DNA of 64,000 nt from Gammaproteobacteria bacterium (GTDB taxonomy: Bacteria > Pseudomonadota > Gammaproteobacteria > Steroidobacterales > GCA-2729495), in contig CP129466.1 of assembly GCA_030583605.1 (NCBI GenBank), forward strand, positions 558,001 through 622,000. The letters run 5' to 3'. Of this stretch, positions 58,347 through 64,000 are shown piece after piece. The position numbers and the translations under genes were made by a program. Below the pieces are notes generated by a model. It did no database searches and had not been told where the DNA came from. It saw only the letters and a program-made list of their open reading frames with translations. The first letter of the stretch is position 1; every line of letters begins with the position of its first letter.

Positions 58347-59003
58347 ACCACTGTGCACTGCGGTGACGAATGCACGCAACTTGCTCGCGCTTAGGCCGCC
58401 GTTCTCACGGACACCTGAGCAGATGTCGAGTCCAAATGGGCGGACAGCAGAAATGGCCGATCGGACATTCTCTGGAGTGAGGCCACCAGCGAGGAACACT
58501 GGCTTGGCTACGGCCGACGTGATCTGCGCGGAGACGGACCAGTCGTGAACACGGCCGGTGCCTCCAAGTTCTTTGACTGCCGCCGAAGGATTGCCCGAAT
58601 CGAGAAGGAGTGCGTCAACCAACGAAGAGGCTGCGATGGCTTCGCCAACCGATGAAGGGCCGCAGACGTGGATGACTTGCACCAGCTTCACTCCCGGTAG
58701 GAAGCGACGTATCCGAAGCAACTCATCCGGAGCAACGTGATCGACCAACTGGATCGTGGTTGTGCGGCAGCGGGCGTGCTGTTCGGCTATTGCAGCGGCA
58801 TCAGTGAGGGAGGTCAGCAGAAAGGTCGCCACCGGAGGGGGAGTAGACGCGGCGATCTCGGCGATGAGGGACTCTGCGATGACGCCAGGACCGCTTGGCA
58901 TCGAAGACACGAGGCCAACTGCATCGGCGCCTGCCGCGACTGCGATGCGCGCCTCTTCGAGCGAACTGATGCAGCAGACCTTCAGGCGCGGAGATGCGTG
59001 CAT
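58341..59003 (-). CDS. TrpF-family phosphoribosylanthranilate isomerase-like protein (cassette 9)
   Basis: 220-aa (beta/alpha)8 barrel. Catalytic cysteine in LKVCCISSLEEARIAVAAG (usual KICG), the catalytic aspartate in DALLLDSGN, phosphate loops FLAGGLTPENV and LDICSGVRENGG. Family enzymes isomerise phosphoribosylanthranilate in tryptophan synthesis. The motifs are slightly altered and no other trp gene is near, so the true substrate is open. The stop lies inside attC 3. Confidence 0.85.
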   Translation of the reverse strand: MHASPRLKVCCISSLEEARIAVAAGADAVGLVSSMPSGPGVIAESLIAEIAASTPPPVATFLLTSLTDAAAIAEQHARCRTTTIQLVDHVAPDELLRIRRFLPGVKLVQVIHVCGPSSVGEAIAASSLVDALLLDSGNPSAAVKELGGTGRVHDWSVSAQITSAVAKPVFLAGGLTPENVRSAISAVRPFGLDICSGVRENGGLSASKLRAFVTAVHSGG

Positions 59004-59017
59004 GCCTTGCCTGTGGT

Positions 59018-59077
59018 GGCTAACGCTTGAACTAAGCCGGGCCGCGAAGCGGCTTCGGCTTGAATGAATTGTTAGGC
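59018..59077 (-). repeat. attC site 4 (aadA-like)
   Basis: 60 bp. Minus strand: GCCTAACAATTCATTCAAGC at the left, GTTCAAGCGTTAGCC at the right, with CCGCTTCGCGG at the centre. Nearly the layout of the aadA-type attC of class 1 integrons. Confidence 0.95.
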
Positions 59078-59572
59078 CTTGGCCGCGAACGCGTCATGGT
59101 ACGAGACAGTGCCAGTTGGCAGGGGGGGCGTGAAGGAAATGACTTGGAAGTACTCAGGGGGTATGCCAGGAAGAACCAATGACTGCTCGGCAATGAACCC
59201 AAAGCGTGAATAGTAGCCCGGATCTCCGAGTACGACACAACCGGCGGCGCCCAGCAAGCGCAACTCCGTCAGTGCGTGCTCCATAAGTTGCGTGCCAACG
59301 CCACCGCCTTGATGTTGTGGCGTAACGGAGATTGGACCAAGTCCGTACCAGCCTGTCGCGCCGTCGGAAATGGTTACGGGCGACACAGCCACATGCCCAA
59401 TCACTACGCCGTTGTCTTCTGCGACAAGGGAGACGGATAGCGCACCGGATGTGCGCAGATCTCGGACAATGAACTGCTCGGTATGGTCGGTGTGGGCCGC
59501 GTCCTTGAACGCGGCTACAGTTACCGTCTCAATGGCGGCGGCATCCGACGGGCCTTCCTTTCGGATTTTCAT
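59072..59572 (-). CDS. GNAT-family N-acetyltransferase (cassette 8)
   Basis: 166 aa. Acetyl-CoA motif ISVTPQHQGGGVGTQLMEHA (about 85), VLGDPGYYSRFGF and a YhbS-like end PTGTVSYHDAF. It may acetylate a small molecule or protein; the substrate is unknown. The stop lies inside attC 4. Confidence 0.9.
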   Translation of the reverse strand: MKIRKEGPSDAAAIETVTVAAFKDAAHTDHTEQFIVRDLRTSGALSVSLVAEDNGVVIGHVAVSPVTISDGATGWYGLGPISVTPQHQGGGVGTQLMEHALTELRLLGAAGCVVLGDPGYYSRFGFIAEQSLVLPGIPPEYFQVISFTPPLPTGTVSYHDAFAAKA

Positions 59573-59587
59573 GATGCTTGGTCCAAG

Positions 59588-59710
59588 GCCTAACGATTGA
59601 GCTCACTGGCCGCTGGAAACGCTTGACGCGCGCGGCCGGCGCACACTCTCACCCGCGACGGGCGCGCGCACCACAGCGCCGAGCCGGACCGGTGGAGCGA
59701 TTTGTTAGAC
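59588..59710 (-). repeat. attC site 5
   Basis: 123 bp from GCCTAAC to GTTAGAC. Shares GAGCTCACTGGCC and CCGGACCGGTGGAGCGATTT with attC 1, but has a longer central arm. Confidence 0.9.
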
Positions 59711-59713
59711 AAC

Positions 59714-59977
59714 CTAGCGATAGACCTCACGGCGATGGCCTATTCGGAAAATGGTGATCTCTCGCCGCTTATCATCGATCAGATAAACGACCCGAAAACT
59801 ACCCTGGCGCACCCGGTAGCGATCATCGTATCCGGCAAGTTTCTCGGACCCAAGTGGCCGTGGCTCTTCGACCAGCGAATGAATGCGCTGCACGATGCGC
59901 GCGCGATCGCTTTTGCTACCGACCGCCTCCAACTCCTTTCCCGCGGAGGGTTTTATGAGGAGCTTATAGCCGGCCAC
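59714..59977 (-). CDS. RelE-family toxin (cassette 7)
   Basis: 87 aa. YKLLIKPSAGKELEAV start, RYRVRQGSFRVVYLIDD and IGHRREVYR end, the standard RelE mRNA-interferase layout. Overlaps its antitoxin by 14 bases. Confidence 0.92.
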   Translation of the reverse strand: MAGYKLLIKPSAGKELEAVGSKSDRARIVQRIHSLVEEPRPLGSEKLAGYDDRYRVRQGSFRVVYLIDDKRREITIFRIGHRREVYR

Positions 59978-60194
59978 GGCGCTTCATGCCTCGCACGAAG
60001 CTCTCAAAGGACACGCTCTTTTCCGACTTCCGACGATCTATGGACTCGAGATCCTCCGCGTCCTCAGCCAGCGCTGCTTTAACTGCGTCATTGACCATAT
60101 CGGAAATCGACCGATCGTTTGCCGCAGCACGCAATCTCAAGGCCTTATGGACCTCGGGTTCCAAGTAGACAGTCGCCCGTTTTGGTGTGCTCAT
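59964..60194 (-). CDS. Ribbon-helix-helix antitoxin (cassette 7)
   Basis: 76 aa. N-terminal KRATVYLEPEVHKALRLRAA is a CopG/RHH fold; the tail ESFVRGMKRRGRL would clasp the RelE toxin. A palindromic operator lies just upstream. Confidence 0.9.
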   Translation of the reverse strand: MSTPKRATVYLEPEVHKALRLRAAANDRSISDMVNDAVKAALAEDAEDLESIDRRKSEKSVSFESFVRGMKRRGRL

Positions 60195-60212
60195 CTGCCG
60201 AAGTCTGGTCCT

Positions 60213-60230
60213 TTGACGTTAAAACGTCAA
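60213..60230 (-). promoter_or_regulatory. Palindromic operator upstream of the RHH antitoxin
   Basis: TTGACGTT-AA-AACGTCAA, a perfect 8-bp inverted repeat with a 2-bp spacer, 18 bp before the antitoxin start. RHH antitoxins bind such sites to repress their own operon. Overlap with a TTGACG promoter hexamer is plausible. Confidence 0.7.
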
Positions 60231-60248
60231 GACGCCAATTCTTAGCCT

Positions 60249-60326
60249 GGCTAACGTCCAAGGTAACCGGCCGCCGAGGCGGGCGAAGCCGCGCCGAGTG
60301 CGGTCCGGTTGACCGCCGGGTTAGGC
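60249..60326 (-). repeat. attC site 6
   Basis: 78 bp from GGCTAAC to GTTAGGC, with GCGGTCCGGTTGACCGC and CGGGCGAAGCCGCG inner repeats. Confidence 0.88.
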
Positions 60327-60341
60327 ATGGTCGGATTCATG

Positions 60342-60572
60342 CTATTCGCCCAGCATTCCCAAGTGTTGAATCTCTCCGGAAACGCGATGGATGGCAACGT
60401 ACTCGGTTGCGCCAAGGCGCGTCACATTCTTCTCGAGCACGGCAAATAGATCCCATCCATCCGGATCAAAGTCATAGGCGGCTGCAGGTAGCGCGTCAAC
60501 TTGAACGAGCTCGATAGACTCGCGATAACGTTTCGCCAAGGCGTCTAGCAATTTGGCAGCTACGTCCGTCAT
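60342..60572 (-). CDS. Unidentified 76-aa protein (cassette 6)
   Basis: Single small gene between attC 6 and attC 7. Acidic, no membrane segment or signal. The middle reads AYDFDPDGWDLFAVLEKN. I do not recognise it. Confidence 0.75.
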   Translation of the reverse strand: MTDVAAKLLDALAKRYRESIELVQVDALPAAAYDFDPDGWDLFAVLEKNVTRLGATEYVAIHRVSGEIQHLGMLGE

Positions 60573-60582
60573 GGCGGCGCAC

Positions 60583-60646
60583 GCTTAACGTTTGAGCTCA
60601 GGCCGCGGCCCGTCAGGGCCGCCGCGCCGGCAGCGAATTGTTGGGC
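60583..60646 (-). repeat. attC site 7
   Basis: 64 bp from GCTTAAC to GTTGGGC with GGCCGCGGCCCGTCAGGGCC at the centre. Confidence 0.9.
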
Positions 60647-60666
60647 GTCTACCAGCATGAACGCGG

Positions 60667-61119
60667 TCATGAGTTGTTACTCGGCATCATCCGCTTGAGC
60701 GAGCGTAGCAATGGCTCCTGTTCGTTGTGATAGACCACAGGGCTGCTGTACGTCACCACTGGTCTTCCTCCGATAATGATCAAGCGGTGCGCTTGAAAAG
60801 AAATACTTTTAATGTCGCTCCAGTGAAGAAAAATATCCTCGGTCAATAGGTGGTACTCAAGGCGTATGCCATCGTTGTCCGCGCTGAGTTTTTTGAAGTA
60901 CTCCGGTTGGGTTGATAAGTATCCGAAGAAGGCTCCAAGCAGTGCCCCCGAGAACAGTACCGTCGTGCCGGCTATGCGCCATGCGCTTGAGGGGCGCCGG
61001 CGAAAATCCAGCCAAAACATGAACCCGAGGCCGGTACCCACTGCGGTCAATCCCCAAAAGATGAACAGAGCGGAAAGCTCGGATTGGAACTGATAGGAAA
61101 AGACTTGTCCCATGATCAT
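60667..61119 (-). CDS. Two-helix membrane protein, unidentified (cassette 5)
   Basis: 150 aa. Two N-terminal membrane segments (ALFIFWGLTAVGTGLGFMFWL and IAGTTVLFSGALLGAFFGYL in part), then a beta-rich soluble domain that could be PH-like (LHWSDIKSISFQAHRLIIIG). ATG at 61119; a second ATG two codons on is possible. Confidence 0.75.
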   Translation of the reverse strand: MIMGQVFSYQFQSELSALFIFWGLTAVGTGLGFMFWLDFRRRPSSAWRIAGTTVLFSGALLGAFFGYLSTQPEYFKKLSADNDGIRLEYHLLTEDIFLHWSDIKSISFQAHRLIIIGGRPVVTYSSPVVYHNEQEPLLRSLKRMMPSNNS

Positions 61120-61132
61120 CGCGCCTCAGAGC

Positions 61133-61195
61133 GCCCAACGAATGAGATCAGGGGCGCGCCGCTTTTGGCGCGTCCCCTGGAGCGTCTTGTTCGGC
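61133..61195 (-). repeat. attC site 8
   Basis: 63 bp from GCCCAAC to GTTCGGC with AGGGGCGCGCC...GGCGCGTCCCCT arms. Confidence 0.88.
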
Positions 61196-61738
61196 GCGAC
61201 GTTTTTCGTCTACGACACGAATTTCCGAAATCAACTCATGTCCCTTGTGAAACAAGGGCGCCAGTTGATGACGCCCATACCCTAAATCATCTTCCTTTGC
61301 TTCGACCGTCATGACACCGCTTCCGGTTAGGAAATAGAAGCGAGTGTATGAGGGTTCTGGCAAAGGATAGTTTGTGATTGACGTACCCAGCCTTGAGTAC
61401 TGTTGCGCCAAAGACAGAAATGCCTTTCCCGCCTTCTGTAGCTCGGGATGAGGACCAAGACCGATGATGCCGCCACCATTACTGAAATAGATGCTCACGG
61501 TACCGTCAGCCAGTGCAACCAATGTGGCAACTGCCTCGGGATAGCCTGTTTCCATCAAAATGCCCCACACCTCGGCCGCGTCAGGTTTCAACCCGACGGC
61601 TTCTGGCTTTGTTGTGAGCACCATGTTGCGCAAACCAGCATAAGGATCTGCCACTTTGTAGTCCTTGGCGCCGGCGCCAGATGAAAACAGCCCTGAAAGG
61701 AATGAAAAGACACTGGCCATGATGATTACGCGTTTCAT
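61148..61738 (-). CDS. Exported protein, unidentified (cassette 4)
   Basis: 196 aa with a signal peptide (IIMASVFSFLSGLFSSGAGA). The mature part has FSNGGGIIGLGPHPELQKAG and repeats of small residues, with no known motif. The last ~16 residues (PGDAPKAARP and neighbours) are encoded by attC 8, so the C terminus is read through the recombination site. Confidence 0.75.
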   Translation of the reverse strand: MKRVIIMASVFSFLSGLFSSGAGAKDYKVADPYAGLRNMVLTTKPEAVGLKPDAAEVWGILMETGYPEAVATLVALADGTVSIYFSNGGGIIGLGPHPELQKAGKAFLSLAQQYSRLGTSITNYPLPEPSYTRFYFLTGSGVMTVEAKEDDLGYGRHQLAPLFHKGHELISEIRVVDEKRRAEQDAPGDAPKAARP

Positions 61739-61754
61739 TGTTGTGACGCCGACC

Positions 61755-61874
61755 GTCTAAGTTGAGCGCCCGACGTCAGCGCTTGACGGCGCGCCGGGCG
61801 CGGACAATACCGAAGGTAGCGACCGGCGCGCCCGGCACAACGCATACTCGGGGCGCTCGAACGCATAGTTAGGT
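61755..61874 (-). repeat. attC site 9
   Basis: 120 bp from GTCTAAG (last base off consensus) to GTTAGGT. Shares GTTGAGCGCCCG and GCGCTCGAACG with attC 10. Confidence 0.85.
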
Positions 61875-61887
61875 GACAGTCCGACAT

Positions 61888-62319
61888 CTAAGAACTCTGC
61901 TTTCGCTGCCTCGGAACTACGCGCTCAATTTTCGGCTGCTTCCGTAGCGCCTTGTAGCTGCGCTGTTTGTTGAGGCTGCTGGCCACTGCGTCGCGCCGAA
62001 AAATATGCCGAAACAGGCCCTCGAGTTCAGACACCTCCGCGTCGCTAATGTCTGGCCATACCTCAAAGATGGAGAAGTGGGTCCATTTCGCCTTCTTCGT
62101 CTTGCGATGAGACCTGATTCTGGCTCGTATGCCTCCTCGGCGAGCTATACCGACGTAAACCACGTTGAAGTGAGATTTGAGACCCCGCCCGCGAGGCGCC
62201 TCGTGCCTGTACAGAACGTATATACCTCGCAATCCGCGAGGGACCGTAAGAAGCTCTTCCTCAGGTACGTACTCAAGGAAGCGACAGATCAGTCGCAGCG
62301 GCCCGGCCCCTCGACTCAC
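61888..62319 (-). CDS. GIY-YIG nuclease-fold protein (cassette 3)
   Basis: 143 aa, GTG start. GIYVLYRHEAP then NVVYVGIARRGGIRARIRSH is a GIY-YIG core with the catalytic arginine; the glutamate is in VSELEGLFRH. Small GIY-YIG proteins cut DNA or RNA; the role here is unknown. Confidence 0.82.
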   Translation of the reverse strand: MSRGAGPLRLICRFLEYVPEEELLTVPRGLRGIYVLYRHEAPRGRGLKSHFNVVYVGIARRGGIRARIRSHRKTKKAKWTHFSIFEVWPDISDAEVSELEGLFRHIFRRDAVASSLNKQRSYKALRKQPKIERVVPRQRKQSS

Positions 62320-62336
62320 GGCAAGATTTCCATGTC

Positions 62337-62462
62337 ACCTAACGCTTGAGTTGAGCGCCCGCGCACGACGCCCGATAGCGCACCGAGAGTGCAAGATTTA
62401 GGAACGCACGCTCGGTGCGCTGCACATCGCCCGATGCGGAGCGCTCGAACGACTTGTTAGGT
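62337..62462 (-). repeat. attC site 10
   Basis: 126 bp from ACCTAAC to GTTAGGT. Arms GTTGAGCGCCCG and GCGCTCGAACG as in attC 9, but an unrelated centre. Confidence 0.9.
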
Positions 62463-62678
62463 TGCCGGTCGACGCCTCTTCTCGACATAGTCTCGAAGGG
62501 CGCGATTGACGGCAGCTGAATCCGGAAATAACTGGTGTAGGTCGGGGTCGATCAGCACGACGTTCGTGCCCTCTCGGTACTGCTTGGCGTACTTGCCCCG
62601 TACACCGGATTTGATCAATTCCGGTGAGTACTCAGAACGAATATCGTCGTCTTTACTGCTCATAGGCGTTACGCTCAC
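62457..62678 (-). CDS. Antitoxin partner of BrnT-like toxin (cassette 2)
   Basis: 73 aa. Contains IRSEYSPELIKSGVRGKYAK and NVVLIDPDLHQLFPDSAAVN, the pattern of small antitoxins found after BrnT-like toxins. Toxin-first order. Stop inside attC 10. Confidence 0.82.
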   Translation of the reverse strand: MSVTPMSSKDDDIRSEYSPELIKSGVRGKYAKQYREGTNVVLIDPDLHQLFPDSAAVNRALRDYVEKRRRPAT

Positions 62679-62922
62679 GAGGCGTCATCGGCCTGGCTGT
62701 AATGATGCGAATCTTAGCACCCCTTTCCGTGAAGCCCACGACCAGGTGCCTGGCTTCGCGGGTGCAGCCAAATATTACAAAACGCTCCTCAGATTCGGAG
62801 TGATCCGGGTCGGAAATCGTCGACGACAGTTCGTCTCCAAATACCTCGGTTGCCTCCTCAAAGCTGACACCGTGCTTGGCCAGGTTCGTCGCCGATTTTT
62901 CCGGATCCCACTCGAACTCCAT
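62653..62922 (-). CDS. BrnT-family toxin (cassette 2)
   Basis: 89 aa. MEFEWDPEKSATNLAKHGVS and FEEATEVF, then RFVIFGCTREARHLVVGFTE and RIITARPMTPRER: the complete BrnT ribonuclease-fold signature. Overlaps the antitoxin by 26 bases. Confidence 0.93.
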   Translation of the reverse strand: MEFEWDPEKSATNLAKHGVSFEEATEVFGDELSSTISDPDHSESEERFVIFGCTREARHLVVGFTERGAKIRIITARPMTPRERNAYEQ

Positions 62923-62939
62923 GATCGGTATTTACGGCA

Positions 62940-63000
62940 ACCTAACGTTCAGCATGCAGCGGCGGCGCGCAGCGCCGTCCGCTGCATGCTGTTGTTAGAC
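62940..63000 (-). repeat. attC site 11
   Basis: 61 bp from ACCTAAC to GTTAGAC. Very clean stem CAGCATGCAGCGG...CCGCTGCATGCTG. Confidence 0.95.
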
Positions 63001-63906
63001 CGCTCCTTCTGCTTTCCTAACAAGTTGATCCGCCAGTTTCGTAATATCGCGGCGCAGCGCCAAGCGCTCCACCCAACGCGGAGGAATCCCTCTCTCACCG
63101 TAGTACGCGCCGGCAACCTGACCGCACACTGCCGCCGTGGTGTCCGCGTCGTCGCCGAGGTTCGCAGCCATGAGCACTGCGTCTTCGAAGCTGTCCGTAC
63201 GCGCGAAAGTCCACAACGCCGCCTCTAGACTCTCGACCACGTAGCCCGATCCTCGGATCGTCTCCTCCGACTTTCCCCGATAAGACGCGCGCGAAATCGC
63301 CGAGATGCGCTCACCAGAGAAGACCGACTCGCCGTCTCCGAGTAGGACATCCTCCTTGGGCTGGCCCAAGAGGGCACGGCAAATGACCTTGGCGAAGAGC
63401 CGGCACGCATCAACGCACTCTTCGGCGCCATGCGTCGTGCGTGAGCTCTGGGCTGCGAAACGTTCGACCGCGTCAAGATCTGGATAGAAGCGCATTGCGA
63501 CCGGGGAGAGCCTCATGATGCACCCATTGCCGGCCGTGTGTGGATCGGTGGATCCGGCGTACGGGTTACCGTCGCGCTGATACCTCTGGAGCGCCGACAC
63601 GACGGTGTTGCCGATGTCGAAGCAACTCCCAGTGCTGCTAAGGTAGCCCGTGTCCGCCCAGCGGCAGTAACGATCCATCTGATCCCGGGCGTCGAACCCA
63701 TCTCGCACGACGAGACTGGTGGCCAGACAAAGCGCCATCGAGGTGTCGTCAGTCCACTGACCGGGCTCGAGGCTGAACGGGCCTCCGCCGACCATGTCCT
63801 TCAGAGGCTCGAACGTTCCTCGACGACGAAACTCTACCGTCGTCCCGACGGCGTCACCCACGGCGAGTCCGAGCAGGCATCCGCGAAACCTCTCAGTCGT
63901 GTTCAT
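62995..63906 (-). CDS. ADP-ribosylglycohydrolase-family protein (cassette 1)
   Basis: 303-aa DraG/ARH-type hydrolase expected to remove ADP-ribose. Metal-binding motifs: GLAVGDAVGTTVEF, QWTDDTSMALCLATSL, GNGCIMRLSPVAM and ANLGDDADTTAAVCGQ. Substrate protein or nucleic acid unknown. Most integrase-proximal complete cassette in the window; stop TAA lies inside attC 11. Confidence 0.93.
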   Translation of the reverse strand: MNTTERFRGCLLGLAVGDAVGTTVEFRRRGTFEPLKDMVGGGPFSLEPGQWTDDTSMALCLATSLVVRDGFDARDQMDRYCRWADTGYLSSTGSCFDIGNTVVSALQRYQRDGNPYAGSTDPHTAGNGCIMRLSPVAMRFYPDLDAVERFAAQSSRTTHGAEECVDACRLFAKVICRALLGQPKEDVLLGDGESVFSGERISAISRASYRGKSEETIRGSGYVVESLEAALWTFARTDSFEDAVLMAANLGDDADTTAAVCGQVAGAYYGERGIPPRWVERLALRRDITKLADQLVRKAEGAV

Positions 63907-63919
63907 CCCGTACTCGGCC

Positions 63920-63983
63920 GTCTAACGTCCGCGCTAACCGGCCGCCCGCCCTCGGGCGGTCCGCGTTGAGCGCGTGGTTAGAC
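63920..63983 (-). repeat. attC site 12
   Basis: 64 bp from GTCTAAC to GTTAGAC with CGGCCGCCCGCCCTCGGGCG at the centre. The next cassette begins at about 63984 and runs off the window. Confidence 0.92.
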
Positions 63984-64000
63984 CTCGAGGCTTAACGAGC

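Larger units (their letters stand above)
56619..63983 (-). other. Integron cassette array (12 attC sites, 11 cassettes)
   Basis: Genes all on the minus strand alternate with 60-126-bp imperfect palindromes that begin RYYYAAC and end GTTRRRY. Gene stop codons often lie inside the right-hand boundary (TAA within GTTAGAC/GTTAGGC). The best-formed site, 59018-59077, read on the minus strand, has the layout of the aadA attC, fixing the array direction as right to left. The integrase and attI should therefore lie beyond 64000. No intI-like frame is in the window. Confidence 0.92.

Noticed and set aside
56567-64000. Integrase gene or attI site within the window
   Set aside because: I found no tyrosine-recombinase motifs in any frame here. 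Array direction places it to the right.

Overview
The window looks like chromosome from a GC-rich gammaproteobacterium. Conserved blocks support this: rhlB facing trxA-rho, a leftward run purD-purH-fis-(zinc-ribbon gene)-prmA-accC-accB-aroQ-tlpA-dsbD-cutA, and groES-groEL behind a perfect CIRCE operator. Chromatiales or Xanthomonadales/Steroidobacterales-type genomes fit, but the genus cannot be read from the sequence. I saw no rRNA, tRNA or CRISPR.

Layout. (1) 0-32 kb is core genome: hydrolases, gshA, a flavin reductase, a quinone reductase, a DASS-type permease, an alkyltransferase-like protein, glk, cysQ, a nucleotidase, RNA metabolism (rhlB, rho), thioredoxin, purine synthesis, fatty-acid synthesis entry (accBC), disulfide handling (tlpA-like, dsbD) and the chaperonins. 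Two copies of an approximately 160-bp dispersed repeat (11.46 kb and 31.92 kb) contain a hairpin whose stem differs between copies by two compensatory base-pair changes. (2) 32-35 kb is a decayed stretch with gene remnants and a VapBC toxin-antitoxin pair. (3) 35,219-43,478 is an 8,260-bp transposon with TGT...ACA ends, imperfect terminal inverted repeats, multiple TnsB-type end repeats and a 5-bp target duplication (GCCGC). It cuts a carboxylesterase gene in two; removing the element and one duplication restores the reading frame exactly. It encodes TnsA, TniA (TnsB-like), TniB (TnsC-like) and TniQ. Its cargo is the sulfonamide-resistance gene sul1 with the orf5 acetyltransferase of the class 1 integron 3'-conserved segment, a DUF2293 gene, a small antitoxin-like gene, and wrecks of a serine resolvase (with its res site) and of another transposase. 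(4) 45-51 kb is a complete six-gene Mrp Na+/H+ antiporter operon (mrpA with fused mrpB, C, D, E, F, G). (5) 51.1-56.6 kb holds an IS200-like remnant, then an HlyD-RbbA-YhhJ ABC export operon. (6) 56.6-64 kb is an integron cassette array: twelve attC sites and eleven cassettes, every gene on the minus strand. The integrase is not in the window and should lie to the right.

The left half is ordinary core genome. The right half, from about 32.7 kb on, is a plasticity zone in which a Tn7/Tn402-like resistance transposon and an integron array lie about 13 kb apart. Cassette products include three toxin-antitoxin pairs, a TrpF-family protein, an ADP-ribosylglycohydrolase, a GNAT acetyltransferase, a GIY-YIG protein and several proteins I could not name.
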